From assembly GCA_027946365.1 (NCBI GenBank), contig JAPEUQ010000009.1, positions 496,001 through 560,000 of the forward strand: a stretch of DNA of 64,000 nt, read 5' to 3'. Position 1 is the stretch's first letter. Every line of letters starts with the position of its first letter. A program made the translations under genes and the position numbers. The stretch comes from Kalmusia sp. IMI 367209. Its lineage: Eukaryota > Ascomycota > Dothideomycetes > Pleosporales > Didymosphaeriaceae. Shown here piece by piece: positions 47,091 through 58,305 of the stretch. The notes beneath the pieces are model-generated. The model was not told where the DNA came from and searched no databases. It was given only the letters and a program-made list of their open reading frames with translations.

Positions 47091-49597
47091 ATGTTTTGTA
47101 ATAAATGTCAACTTTTCTGGCAATCTTTCTTCTCGGCTTCCGACTTTTCAAATGCCACAGACACAAGCGGAAATGTGCGTTGGGCGCGACATGAAACGGT
47201 GCTGCATCACAGTATGCGCGAGCTAAGAGCATCATCGGACAAAAAATGTCCTATCTGTCGCTCCATCATCTCCTCACCAACCCAATGGGAGCTTCGGGAT
47301 TCGCTTGCAGATGATGAGGAGGCGTTAGAGATATTACTTGAAATAGATGCGAAAAATAGTTTATTCCCTACACTTTTCGTCACATTCAACGACGCGAACA
47401 AGGTTCGTCTACCGAGACGAATGCTCGCTGCTTGCGAAGGGTATTTGAAAGATGGTAAGCCAATATTATCCCAAGCCAGTATCAAATTTGCCTAAAAATG
47501 TTACAGAGAAGTTAGGCGCTACACTTGACCGCGCTTTGTGCCTTGATAACAACAGCACGGGATCCGATGCTGGCATCGAGCTCGCAGATTTCTGGTTGAA
47601 TAAATGCTTAGATGAGCACGAAAGCTGTCAAAAGATTAGTACCGTCACATCAACTTCATGGCTACCTACGCGACTCATAGATGTCGCCGATAATAATATC
47701 CGCCTAATCGAAACTAGGGAAGCTATCAAAGATGGCGAAGATAGGAGATACGTGTCGCTCAGTCACTGTTGGGGCAAGATATTTATCATACGAACGCTGC
47801 TCGAGAATTATGAAGAACACAAGAAAAGCATAGACCCGGAAAAGCTGTCGAAAACTTTCCGGGAAGCGATACACGTAACGCGGAAACTGGGCTTCAGGTA
47901 TATCTGGATTGACTCTCTATGTATTCTCCAGGATTCGAAAAGCGACTGGGAGGCCGAAGCGGCGACTATGTGCGATGTATATCGCCATGCCGTGCTTAAG
48001 ATCGCTGCTGCGTCTGCTTCGGGAGGAGACATAGGATGCTTCCAAGACAGAGACGGACTTTTGCAATTTCCTTTCCTCGTTGATCTACCATCAGACAACA
48101 CGAACCCCCGCCGTCTACTCTTCACCTCATACGGACGTACCCAAAATGCCAGTGGACCATCTGTAGAACCGCCCCTATACGGCCGGAGCTGGGTCCTCCA
48201 AGAACAACTCCTATCCCCACGCATGCTTATCTTCGATGGCCTCCAACTTCGCTGGGAATGCAAGTAAGTATTGTCAAACAACAAAGTGACTCTTCCTCAA
48301 GACGTTGTCTATCACAGTTGTTTGATAAACTTCAGGCAACATATAATAGTAGCCAGTTGAGATGGCTGCGTACCTACCCCAATTTCTAAGAATTAGACTG
48401 ACTTTGCTCCTCCACAACTAAGTACTAGTCACGGCTCCGAACGCACTCCCCTCGGCGGTCTATCACGACATATAGGCAACCAAAAGGTCGTTCGCGCCGG
48501 CATATTCAACGATGAAGAGTTCTTCGACATGGCCGACATGACCGACCACGAGCTTGCTGCCCGATACCAGCTGCAGTATTGGGTGCACACGGTCATGGAC
48601 TACACCCATCGTGGCATGACCAAGGCCTCAGACCGACTCGTTGCCATCGAAGGCATTGCACAAGCCCTATCCAGACACACAGACAAACAATACTACGCAG
48701 GTATATGGTCGCAAGACTTCTGGCTCGGCCTTCTATGGAGTATCTCCCACACGAACGAATACACGCCCACCACAGCCGATGCCTTCGACTTAGAAATCAA
48801 CGAGCATGTCCGACATGAGCAAGACATAGCACCATCCTGGTCCTGGGTCTCTGTCACCGTCCCCGTCGTCTACCCCGTCCCAGACATTATCTTTATTAAT
48901 CGCATCTGCGACATCCTCTCTGTATCGGTGAACGGTATGCAACCTTTCCCAAATAACTTGAACGCTCACTAACCTTTTACTATCATCAGGTACCCCTGCT
49001 TCTAAAACCGGCACTATCGAAATAAGCGGACACCTCCGCACAGGCTACGTCGACGCCATATACCCGTATGCAATACGCGATGCCGCGCGCGCCGTCCCGC
49101 ACATGACAGCGCGCAAGCCCAAAGGTATAAAGGAGGTCATCTCGTATCGCGGCCGTGCCTTCCACCCGAACGACTACTTCATCTTCTCTGATACGAGCCC
49201 TGATGCGCCGGTGAATCGTGTCTCAGGAGGGAAGAACTGGCGTCTTGTTCGCGGTTACTTTCGGCCTGATGAAGTGATTGCGCCTAACACGCGGTTGACT
49301 TTCATTGCTATTGCGCAGTGGAACGTTGGCGTTGATCCACCTTCCTTAACGCGGAAGCATCGGGCTAATGATCCGTTACAAGTGTGGAGTCTCGTGCTGG
49401 TGGCTACTGATGAAGCTAAGAACCAGTACAGAAGAGTTGGATATTGTGTATGGGAGGATTGTAGTTGGTATGGATACCAGTGTGGAGTGAAAGAAAGGCC
49501 GGGTCGGGGGATTGAGAGAGAGGGTTGGAGGGGCGTAGTTGCAGGGAGGATATCGAGAAGATGGGTTGGGGTGGGAGGTGGACGGGAATGGACATGA
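47091..49597 (+). CDS. HET-domain protein (HET2) with Cys-rich N-terminus
   Basis: Exons 47091-47454, 47507-48263, 48423-48934 and 48990-49597 give 746 aa. The HET domain has RRYVSLSHCWG, FRYIWIDSLCILQDS, the MCDVYRHAVLKIAAASA block and YGRSWVLQEQLLSPR. This is the shorter class in which the domain follows a variable N-terminal half. That half starts with CNKC and has KKCPICRS, two Cys pairs that could bind zinc, though not a full known finger. HET proteins trigger vegetative-incompatibility cell death. The intron at 48264-48422 is 159 bp, three times the local norm, and could hide a small extra exon. The model keeps the frame and gives NTSHGSERTPLGG at the join. The last exon is Gly/Arg-rich at the end and may be less conserved. 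Confidence 0.87.
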
Positions 49598-50989
49598 TCA
49601 TCATATCGAGGAGAGGAGATGCCAAATTTGAAGAAGTATTCTGGGGCTGTTAGTGTTGCAGAGACTATTGTCACGATTACATAGTCGAGTGTGGAGCGTG
49701 CAGTGACTCTGGTGGCCTCATTGAGATGGGCTAGGAAAATAAACGAGACATTCTTTTATATTTCTATACATTGAATATGTCACTAATTTCATTTACCATT
49801 GATATTGTAGGCTTTGCAAGAAATAGAAAAAAAATTATCTTAATGTTTATTTCAATAGAAATACAAACTCAACTTCGCTGCCTGCAAAGACTTCTCCGTC
49901 TCTGAAGTCTAATACAGCAAAGAGCGCATTACGCATCGTATGGATTCATCACGATACGAAACGTCACCTCAACGGCATTAACGAGCAACTTCTATCAAGC
50001 TATGCGGCGCATTCGAACCCGAACTTGCTCAAACCTATCTCCAGGCGCAGTATGCAGGTATCGGCGCGACGAGTGATTTGACCAGGGGCAAGGCGTATTT
50101 GCTGTGCAATAGTCCGATGTTCGCGGTCACTTGATCGCAGAACGCGAAACCAAAAGTTACAAGCGTTATTTGCATAGCTGATCGGTTCGAGCTCGATGTC
50201 CTCCATGGATGATGTACTAAGCTCCTGCCGGCCGGTGCCGTCACTGCGATATCGCCCTTCGAACATGCAACTAATATCAACTGAAGAGGATGCAAAGGCC
50301 GAATCCCACAATGAGTCTTTTGTTGGCTATGTTGACGACAACAGATTTCTGGTTAACGGCTGTTTCAAACCTGTCATCGTGAACGAAGAGGTGGGCGCTT
50401 TCTAGGATGTGCAAGGAAGGTTGATATGGGATCCTTCTCGGGGCATGTAAGAATAGTAAAGATGTAGAACAGGTTGATATCAACCGGTTCCTCCAAGCTA
50501 CGAGTTCGTATTCAGCACGAATAGACACAGGTGCCAGCGCGAGAGCAATTAGCATAAGAGAGAGTTCGAACATAATTTTAGGAAGCTTCGAGAAGAGTTA
50601 CGGTGAGTATCGATACTAAAGCATATCGAGATGAGAAGTTGAGGGTATAAGAGAAATTCAGCAATTGACTCTATGTTGATTTGCGATAGCTCGCTCAAAC
50701 ATCTAACAATTGTATTCGATACATCAGACATCATATCAAAAATTTCAACCGGAGCAGAATCCTGCTGCCCTGGACGGAATAAAGCAGCCTAAGCCGACGG
50801 GCGTGAGAAATCTAGAACATGTAGTGCTCGTAAGTGCAAGATGAATTGATCTGTCCTTGAGGGTTGAACCCTGAACAGAAGCAAGCCACGCTTAGCTTTT
50901 CATCTCACAACGTTGCATATGTTGAAGTGGTCGGCATTGCTCGATATGGAACCCCCTGCTATTGTTGGGTTTTCTCATCATTTCACACT
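49598..50989. other. Convergent intergenic region with a possible secreted-peptide frame
   Basis: About 1.4 kb between HET2 and the folylpolyglutamate synthase gene. On the minus strand a frame from 50573 begins MFELSLMLIALALAPVSIRA, a good signal peptide. It is followed by 78 residues with no recognised domain, and then a second open frame (50311-50000). No splice pair joined them convincingly, so I record this as a weak candidate and not as a gene. Confidence 0.3.
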
Positions 50990-52633
50990 TCATTTTGCAG
51001 GGTGAGTCTCCAACATCTCAAGAGCGCCTCCAACCAAATGTAGACTTCCTGTAATGAGCACCATTACTTCCGCATCCTCTCCTGCCTCTTTCGCCCAATC
51101 AGCTGCGATACTTCTTGCCGTCGTAACAGCTTCCTCGATCGTTTTCAATACTTTCACATCAGCGGTGCTATCGATCTCAGACCAGGTCTGTGCAAGGGCT
51201 TTTTGTACAGCTAGTGTGTCAACGTCTTGCTGGTTGGTATTGATGGACACAAGATCAGGCTTATAGCCCTCACTGAACGTTTGATTTGTAGTGAAGATGA
51301 CGTGCGTGAACGGTGATGAAGAGTCTGATGTGATGCCTGTCTGTAACGCAGTGTATAGGGCCTTGGCGAGGGCATTCGCGTCTCGCGTCTGCTGGTTGAA
51401 GATCATGATCCGGGGGGCCGGCTTTGCTGATGTAGGTGCTGCATTTGCAGCAGCCATTTGCTCGGCGAACCACTGTCCAGTTACCTCGATACTTTCTAGT
51501 GTGTGGCCTCCATCGATATGCCATGCTACGTTCTTCTCACGGCGAACCTCGCATCTACCCGGCCATCGAACTTCTTCCAGGCCTTTTATGAACTCTGGAG
51601 GAAGTTCTATATGTGGAGTGGTAGTTGGGTCGGGAATCGACTTATGTCCGAGTGCGCGAAGGTGGGCAGCGGCGGCTGCGATGGCCACTGAAGCATTGAT
51701 TTTCTGGAATGACGCAGAGAGACCAAGCTTAACCTCATTATTAGCTAAGGCCGGATGCACGTCAACTACGTGCAATTCGGTATCCCTCTCCTTAGCACGC
51801 TCTTTCAGGACAGTGATAGCTTCCTCTTTCTGCGGAGCGGAGAAAGCAACGCTTCCTGGTTTGAAAATCCCCGACTTATGCCATGCAATCTCGGGGAGTG
51901 TGGAGCCTAGCATAGCTGTGTGATCTATACCCAGGCTCGTGACTGCCGTGACTGTTGGTTTCAGGAGGATGTTGGTACTGTCGTACTCTCCCCCAATGCC
52001 ACATTCAATCACTGCCGAGTCTACACCCTCTTCTAGGTATGCATGCAGTGCCGTAAGCGTCAAATAGCGGAAGTAGACGGGCTTTGTCGGCACGCCTGAA
52101 GGGGTGTTCTCTGCATCAGCGGCAGCCTCCAAGCGATCCCATACTTCGAAAAAGTATTTTGCGAATATTTCTTCGGATATGGGCTCATTGTCTATCTGTA
52201 TCCGCTCGCGTACGGATCGAAGATGCGGCGAGGTGTACAACCCGATTTTGGTGGGTTTTGTGGATGATTCGGTGGAAGACTTGATGTACTGGCTGAGGAT
52301 GGAGGAAATAAAGGCGCTCGTGGAGCCTTTCCCCTTGGTACCAGCGACATGTATAGGTTTCAACCGGTCGAAGTTCGAGGGCTATCGCGTGTGAGTGACG
52401 ATGTCGAAGCGTGAGGGAACGGGAGCCGCACACCTCATATCCAACCTTGCGGCACCACTCAATCATCTCCGGGATCGCCTGCTTGTTCATGCCCTTCCCC
52501 CGACTTCCGGATCGCATCGACAATAGAGAAGTTGGATTGCAACGTGTTCAGCGCCGCGACTGCGGCCTGCGGGGAGTCAGATGCGATCGCATGGGAAGCT
52601 CGCGCAGCTTACAGCGTAGTCTCGCTTCGCCAT
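50990..52633 (-). CDS. MET7: Folylpolyglutamate synthase, one-base frameshift in exon 2
   Basis: Exons 52633-52613 (MAKRDYA), 52566-52434 and 52381-50990. The third exon has the FPGS signature: KPIHVAGTKGKGSTSAF (ATP-binding P-loop), GLYTSPHLRSVRERIQID, and VIECGIGGEYDSTN, with HIDGGHTLES later. The enzyme adds glutamates to folates so that they stay in the cell and serve one-carbon metabolism in mitochondria and cytosol; loss causes methionine auxotrophy in yeast. Exon 2 reads ALNTLQSNFSIVDAIRKSG in one frame and KGMNKQAIPEMIEWCRKVGYE in the next. Removing one base from the CCCCC at 52497-52501 (plus strand) joins them into the expected family sequence. Total coding length is 1546, one base too many. 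The gene should be needed for growth, so a sequence error is the likeliest cause. Confidence 0.92.
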
Positions 52634-54460
52634 GACAGGAAAACTGTGATGGGCGCGGACAATTGGGGTGATAATTCGGCGGGGGCACAGCTGCCTTGCT
52701 ATGCAGGACATTAGGACATGGCTAACAACAATTTCGCGGTGTTGAAGCACTCTTGAATGTTTTCTTAATCGCCGCCGATAACCGGGAAAGCACTAGGCGG
52801 ACGCACGGGCCCGCGATGACTTCAATACTCCGGGCGATAAAAGGTAAATAGGTCTCTCTGCTGCTTCTGTGTCTTTTATATCCTGTCGCAGTTTAGCAGC
52901 GCCCCATATCGGTCCTCCGATTTGAGCCCGATTGAGATGTTCGGCTCAAAGGTGTTGGACAGAGCGACGGCGTCGGCGAGTTTCTCATGGCTTCGTAATA
53001 TGCTCGGTGCCCGAACCCGCGGGGGTTCGTGATTGGGAGAAAAGGCGACTACCAACACATGATTGTTATTGAGACCTCAGATGTTGCTTACATTTCTTCT
53101 CTCCGACAAGAGTCTCATGGGCTCGGAACGTTGCAGCAGGCCGTTGTAAGGCACATTTTAGACAAGCGAGACACATAGAATGTCTTCAATGCAATGTCGA
53201 CTGAGATGATTGTTTATCCGCTTCCACGTATCAGGATATACATGGTTATTGCTATCCAGCCTGGCGTCAAACGCATTGTAGTTTGACGTGAACATGCGCG
53301 TGGACCTAGATCCTGGCCCCAGGCCCTGGTAACAATACGCGAACGCGAGGACATGCGACAGTCAAAAAGGCGGAGTCGCTTCCGCTCTCCGAGAATCTCT
53401 GTCTACGTTTTTGCTATACAAATGGCATTTGCCCAGAAGGCGAAGTCAACGTTAGTCTTTCTAAGGTTCACTCGTTACCTCGCGTTGCGTCCACTTTACT
53501 GAAAATGATCACGAAACTGGCAATAGGCGTTTGAGGGTATGGTATCGCAAGTACTCACTCCTTACTTTTATGCCAATATCTCACTCAAAAGACATAATCC
53601 ACCAAATCGAAGATCACCACTTTTCGTGGAATATACAATGTATAGTACCCGGACTAATGTGGAAACCTTCTAGTACACCTATCGGGCATGCTAAACTTAT
53701 GCGATATTGTAATTACGCCTGATTGCGCAAACAAGCGGACTTCATGCCGGCTGTTCGTACCTGTCGATCAGTCTTGGTAATTTTTTGGTGCACGTATAGC
53801 GTACCTGGATGACGATTTTTTACGCGCAACATGATATGAACCCGACGAAGTACTCGTGACAGCCCAGCCGATCCTAGCCATTGTTGTTACTTGGAAACTT
53901 GAAGACTGCGGGTGTCGTGTGCGCCCCACACCATTCGTTCTCGGATGCGACTCCTGCGGTCGCACGCATCGGAAACGCGTTTCACCACCCCTCCACATCT
54001 TCACCCTAATACAGCACTGGTTCATATTAGCTCTCTGCCCTCGCAATCGCTTGCCTACCTTTCCGCCATTTTCGTCTCTTTGTCAAAATGCAATTATCGA
54101 TGGCGCGCAGGCATTCATGACCGCCTGCGGTCTTGCGCGATGTATGGGGCTGGGCACATATCACATCCATCTCTGGCAGATGTCCCTTGCAGAAGACGAA
54201 GACGAAGCCGGCCTTTCTCTTTGACTTTGCGACGTCACTCGACAACATTTCCCGTGGAAAACGCCTCTTTGCGCACCGCGTGCGCTCCCTGTGCTCTGTG
54301 ATTCCATTACACCGGCACAGAGAGGCTTGGCCATCACTCATCCTGAGCCCTTTTTCCTGTATACGTACGGCCGGCGTCTGCGTACCTAGGTTAGGGACCA
54401 ACGACATACATGTTCATATCTATTTGTAATTTCTAAATTCCGGCTCACGGTTTCGAAACG
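52634..54460. other. Divergent intergenic region
   Basis: About 1.8 kb between the FPGS gene and the secreted-protein gene. I see no supported gene. A pyrimidine-rich leader (about 54040-54360) precedes the secreted-protein gene. Confidence 0.4.
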
Positions 54461-55141
54461 ATGGTCCTCTTCTCACTATTTCCGGTCTTCATTCCATACC
54501 TCTTTTGGCTCCATTGCAGCATTCTGGATCCTGTTGCCGCGCATCCTACCTCTCGTTTTAGCCATGATGTCCAGACACTGGCCACCCGAGAGATCCACCC
54601 AGACCAAGTCTCAACGCCTAAACACATCCACCGCGCGCAAGATGTCGAATCGTTTACAACTCGTCTCCGCCGCCGCGGCCTCCCTGGCGCAGTCTACATC
54701 TGCACTAAGGACAACTTCCGCGGCGACTGCGCCTGGACCGCCCCCAATGACCAATGTCATATCGTCGGCACAGGCGACAACTCTCCCAGATCTATCGGCC
54801 CTGACGAAAACGGTTCCTGCGTCCTGTTCGAGAAAGCGACCTGCACGGGCAACCAGGTCAAGTCGATCAGGTACCCGGGCCTGGCATCAAACATACCAAC
54901 TTTTATGAGTCTGAAGTGTTACGCCGATGACCCGCCAGCTGCGAACGCGACAGGGACCATCAACAATGCTGGGAGAGTCGGGGGTGGGATTTTACCCGCT
55001 GGGAAGAACGACGCGGATCCGAGGTTGGCGGGAGGTTTGGGAAGTATGGAGAGGAAGAATTTAAAGGATATTATGGATGCGATGGAGAAAGATGGATTCT
55101 CACAAGGTATGATTGGGTTGAAAAAGGGGCATTATTATTGA
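54461..55141 (+). CDS. Small secreted Cys-containing protein (possible crystallin-like fold)
   Basis: An intronless frame of 226 aa. Residues 1-27 form a hydrophobic signal peptide ending near VAAHP. A likely propeptide follows, up to a dibasic-rich site RLRRRG at about residues 69-74. The core YICTKDNFRGDCAW, DQCHIV, GSCVLFEKATC and LKCYADDP has seven Cys. Its layout, aromatic-Cys-x4-Phe-Arg/Gly-x-Cys, resembles small fungal secreted proteins with a beta/gamma-crystallin-like fold. The C-terminal part is Gly-rich with a helical end (MERKNLKDIMDAMEKDGFSQGM). Function is unknown; a host- or surface-interacting role is possible for a secreted protein of this kind. The Arg-rich site suggests Kex2 cleavage before the mature domain. 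Confidence 0.75.
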   Translation: MVLFSLFPVFIPYLFWLHCSILDPVAAHPTSRFSHDVQTLATREIHPDQVSTPKHIHRAQDVESFTTRLRRRGLPGAVYICTKDNFRGDCAWTAPNDQCHIVGTGDNSPRSIGPDENGSCVLFEKATCTGNQVKSIRYPGLASNIPTFMSLKCYADDPPAANATGTINNAGRVGGGILPAGKNDADPRLAGGLGSMERKNLKDIMDAMEKDGFSQGMIGLKKGHYY

Positions 55142-55537
55142 TTCGGGGGTTTCGCTATGGTGGGAGTCATTGTCCGGTATCTGATTTCATTCTCTGATAG
55201 TATTATGTACATTACTTTATTAGGGCAGATACGTTTGCAATTGTGTACGAAATGTGTCGTTTTATTTAGTCTTCTTCTAAGAAGATGGGAAGTTCATTCT
55301 TCGAGTATCCTAACGCGAACAGGTCGAGCAATATGTGAGGACTGACATGTAGGATAACAAAAGCATATGGCCCTTCAAGACTGTCTACAAGGAAATGAGC
55401 TGTATTGCAAGAGTTGGAGGGATACGTTGTAGACGTTAGCAATCTATATATTGCTCGGAGTATTTGGTGCTGTAGGGGCAGATGCCTGCTCATACGCTTA
55501 AACTCCGCACGTATTCATCATTCTGAGCTGACTTCGA
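55142..55537. other. Convergent 3' regions
   Basis: About 400 bp between the stops of the secreted-protein gene and the metallophosphoesterase gene. Nothing further is seen. Confidence 0.45.
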
Positions 55538-56584
55538 CTAGGCGTTGGGAAGATCTAATTCGACCATCCAAGGCGCATTGGTCGGTTCGTTATTTCCATC
55601 CATCGTAGCGGCATTAATTATCAATGTTTGTCTCTCGTCTTTCTTGAAAGCTTCCACTGATCCCGGCGGCAGACTAGCATATCCCTTACGCTTCGCTTGA
55701 TTTTTGCCTACCCACTCCTTTGGAAGCGCAACCATACAATCTTCTCCCTCTCCCGATGTTTTCATTGTGTTATTGTACCAAACTCTCTGCGCCCCATAGC
55801 CCGCATGCACATGTCCGAAACAATGCAACCGCGGGCGAACCCTCGCGATAGCCCGCCGGAGGTGCTCACACCCAGCGCTTCTCCCGTCCGCTGTCTTGTC
55901 GAGAACGTATTGTGGCGGCCCATGCGTCATGACGATATCCACGCCCTCGGGTATAATCGAAGTCTCCTTCCCAACATTCTTAGCCCACGACGGCGTAATA
56001 TCCGCTCCATTGAAGCGATCCTCATTACTGGGATATTGGAAAGCAGAGGAGCCGTATATTGGGGTCCACGAGGAGACATAGATCTTAAAATGCGCCCCGG
56101 ACTTCAACATAAAATCATGGGTGCCTTCTTCGAGATATCGGATATCAGGATTCAGAAGGAGAGAACGTGATTCTAGGTAAGCGGCTTCTGAGCCTCCTTC
56201 AGCAAGGTAGTAGGTCTTGTCGAGGGAGATCTCGTGGTTGCCAGCGATGATGAGTTTAATCTCTGCGTCGATTTTAGAGAGAGCACTGAGGGCGGTTGAA
56301 ATGCTCTGGGGTGATCCGTCCTCGGTTAAGTCGCCGCAATGGAGCAGCACGTCGCACTGAGGCGTAGACGATGGTACTTTGTCATGTGTGTCAGACATGA
56401 CAAGGAAACGGACAGGAATAATAGGGGCTAAATTGTTATTAGACGGCGATACTGTTGTAGGCCCTGCATGGTAGCGCTCGGGAGGATGCTCATCTCGTGA
56501 GCATGGGCTATAGGATCGTTTGGGGGAATGCTGCGTCGCCATGACGTGTGTTGCTGTCGTAATGATGATAGTGTGGGAGAGCAT
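55538..56584 (-). CDS. Calcineurin-like metallophosphoesterase (MPPED-like)
   Basis: An intronless frame of 348 aa. All metal-binding motifs of the family are present in order: VMSDTHDK (Asp, His), LLHCGDLTEDG (Gly-Asp), IIAGNHEISLD (Gly-Asn-His-Glu), VMTHGPPQYVLD (His) and LHCFGHVHAGYG (Gly-His-x-His). This is the small class related to MPPED1/239AB, whose members are dinuclear-metal phosphoesterases active on cyclic nucleotides or other phosphodiesters; the substrate here is unknown. Residues 1-57 are unstructured and Pro/Ser-rich. Met15 (MATQHSPKRSYSP) could also serve as the start. The gene converges on the secreted-protein gene and is divergent from the FSH hydrolase gene. Confidence 0.9.
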   Translation of the reverse strand: MLSHTIIITTATHVMATQHSPKRSYSPCSRDEHPPERYHAGPTTVSPSNNNLAPIIPVRFLVMSDTHDKVPSSTPQCDVLLHCGDLTEDGSPQSISTALSALSKIDAEIKLIIAGNHEISLDKTYYLAEGGSEAAYLESRSLLLNPDIRYLEEGTHDFMLKSGAHFKIYVSSWTPIYGSSAFQYPSNEDRFNGADITPSWAKNVGKETSIIPEGVDIVMTHGPPQYVLDKTADGRSAGCEHLRRAIARVRPRLHCFGHVHAGYGAQRVWYNNTMKTSGEGEDCMVALPKEWVGKNQAKRKGYASLPPGSVEAFKKDERQTLIINAATMDGNNEPTNAPWMVELDLPNA

Positions 56585-57267
56585 AAGAAGAAAGAGAAGG
56601 GGTTTATATGCGTGATTTCTTGCTGTGCGATTCGAACCATGGTTCTGTTAGCCGTTCTGCTGACACTAAACGTGCGTTAAAGATTCCACGGTTCGCGATT
56701 TTTTGTGCCAGGTACTGTGCTTGATTCAATGTCTGGTAACAGATCAGGCACCAAGTGACCCCAACATGCGAGTGGGATCTTTTTTTGGTATGGCCTCTTG
56801 TCGCAGCCACGAAATAGGCCATCAATGGAACTGCTTTTGAGGACGGGACAATGCCTTAAGTGAAAGTAATTCTGGAAATTGGCGATTCTTAGACTGAGGA
56901 TTTTCATGCATACTGTTTAAGACATCGGTACTCTTCAATTTTTCGCCCGATGTACTCAGGATCAGGAAAATTGGCGTATAGCGGAGAAAGTCCTCGTAGC
57001 GTAGGAGCCCGTATGGAATGCTATACATATATTCATAGCAAATCTCTTCAAATTTCAGTATCATGGAAATCATCAAATCGATGCAGTGATGAAGCCATGG
57101 GAGTGTTCCCCGCTAAAACCTTCCCTCTCTAATAACGCAACCCCACGCGGACCTCACCACCATTCCGAATTCCGAACAACTTCACTTTCACATCCTATGC
57201 CCATGCTCCTCCCCGCCACATTCACCCCACCAACATCCTCACCCTCCTCCGCCTCACCTCGCCCATC
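56585..57267. promoter_or_regulatory. Divergent promoter region of the metallophosphoesterase and FSH genes
   Basis: About 680 bp. A B-box-like GGTTCGAATCGCA occurs on the minus strand near 56630, but no tRNA structure surrounds it. No gene is supported. Confidence 0.4.
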
Positions 57268-58107
57268 ATGTCCACAGCCCCGCCCCCCACGCGACCTTTG
57301 AAGATCCTTATGATCCACGGCTTCACGCAATCCGGGCCCAACTTCCACGCCAAAACTCGCGCCCTCGAGAAATCGCTTCAGAAAGCATTCCCAGCCGGCA
57401 TCACACTCTCGTATCCCACAGCACCAATCCGCCTCGCGCCCGCCGATATCCCGTTCCCGACAGCTACGTCCAACGAAGGCGGCAAGGAGGAAGAAGAAAC
57501 CGACGCGTGGGCGTGGTGGCGCCGGAAAGGCGAGGGTGAACCGTACCGGTATGAAGGCATAGAGCTCGGATTAGAAAAACTTGCGGGCATATTGAAAGAT
57601 GAGGGCCCATTCGATGGCGTGATCGGGTTTTCCCAGGGCGGCGCTATGGCTGCCATGCTTGCTTCGCTGCTCGAACCTAATCGCCGCACTGCTTTTGAGA
57701 AGCTGTATGCTTCTGGGGGCATGTCATATCCTCAATCTTTCTGCGCAGATACGGGGGATATGGAGGAGACGATACATTCGCCGCTTAAGTTTGCGGTCTC
57801 GTATTCGGGGTTTGCGGCGAGAGGCGTGGATCTGTACAAGGGGTTTTATGAGCCGAAGATTCAGACCCCAATGCTGCATTTCATCGGGACGTTGGATGCT
57901 GTTGTGGAGGAGGCGCGGAGTTTGGCGCTGGTGGAGAGGTGCGAGGAAAGTGAGGGGCGGGTCGTGTATCATCCCGGCGGACACTTTTTGACGACGCAGA
58001 AGACGTATGTTGCTGCGCTTGTGGGGTTTATAAAAGAGGTCCTGCATCAGGCGGAGAACGGGGAGAAGAAAGAGGAGAGCGTAGAGGATATGGATGTGCC
58101 CTTTTAG
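57268..58107 (+). CDS. FSH-family serine hydrolase (OVCA2-like)
   Basis: An intronless frame of 279 aa with an alpha/beta-hydrolase fold. The N-terminal LKILMIHGFTQSGPNFHAKT is the family oxyanion-hole region. The nucleophile Ser is in DGVIGFSQGGAMAA, the Asp in FIGTLDAVVEEARS and the His in VVYHPGGHFLTT. FSH1-type proteins are small cytosolic serine hydrolases; related enzymes also serve in polyketide pathways to release products, but nothing here indicates a biosynthetic cluster. An acidic, Trp-rich insert (GKEEEETDAWAWWRRKGEGE, about residues 72-91) sits before the nucleophile. The C-terminal tail is Glu-rich. The stop is 198 bp from the convergent RPN5 gene. Confidence 0.92.
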   Translation: MSTAPPPTRPLKILMIHGFTQSGPNFHAKTRALEKSLQKAFPAGITLSYPTAPIRLAPADIPFPTATSNEGGKEEEETDAWAWWRRKGEGEPYRYEGIELGLEKLAGILKDEGPFDGVIGFSQGGAMAAMLASLLEPNRRTAFEKLYASGGMSYPQSFCADTGDMEETIHSPLKFAVSYSGFAARGVDLYKGFYEPKIQTPMLHFIGTLDAVVEEARSLALVERCEESEGRVVYHPGGHFLTTQKTYVAALVGFIKEVLHQAENGEKKEESVEDMDVPF

Positions 58108-58305
58108 ACCTTTAATGTGGGTTGGGATAGATGCATTTGGGCTTAGCAAGGCGTTGCATATAGAGGATAGACTCAACATGTAGACGACTATTTTTGGACG
58201 TCTATATTACATGCGCAGTATATGCGCGAGCCAGTATCATGTAGGCTCAAATATGTCTAGACTAATCATGATCTTTTCCTAGGAACTTGGGTGTTGAATG
58301 TGCCC

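Noticed and set aside
56620..56700. Possible tRNA gene near GGTTCGAATCGCA (minus strand)
   Set aside because: No acceptor, D or T stems can be paired around the motif.
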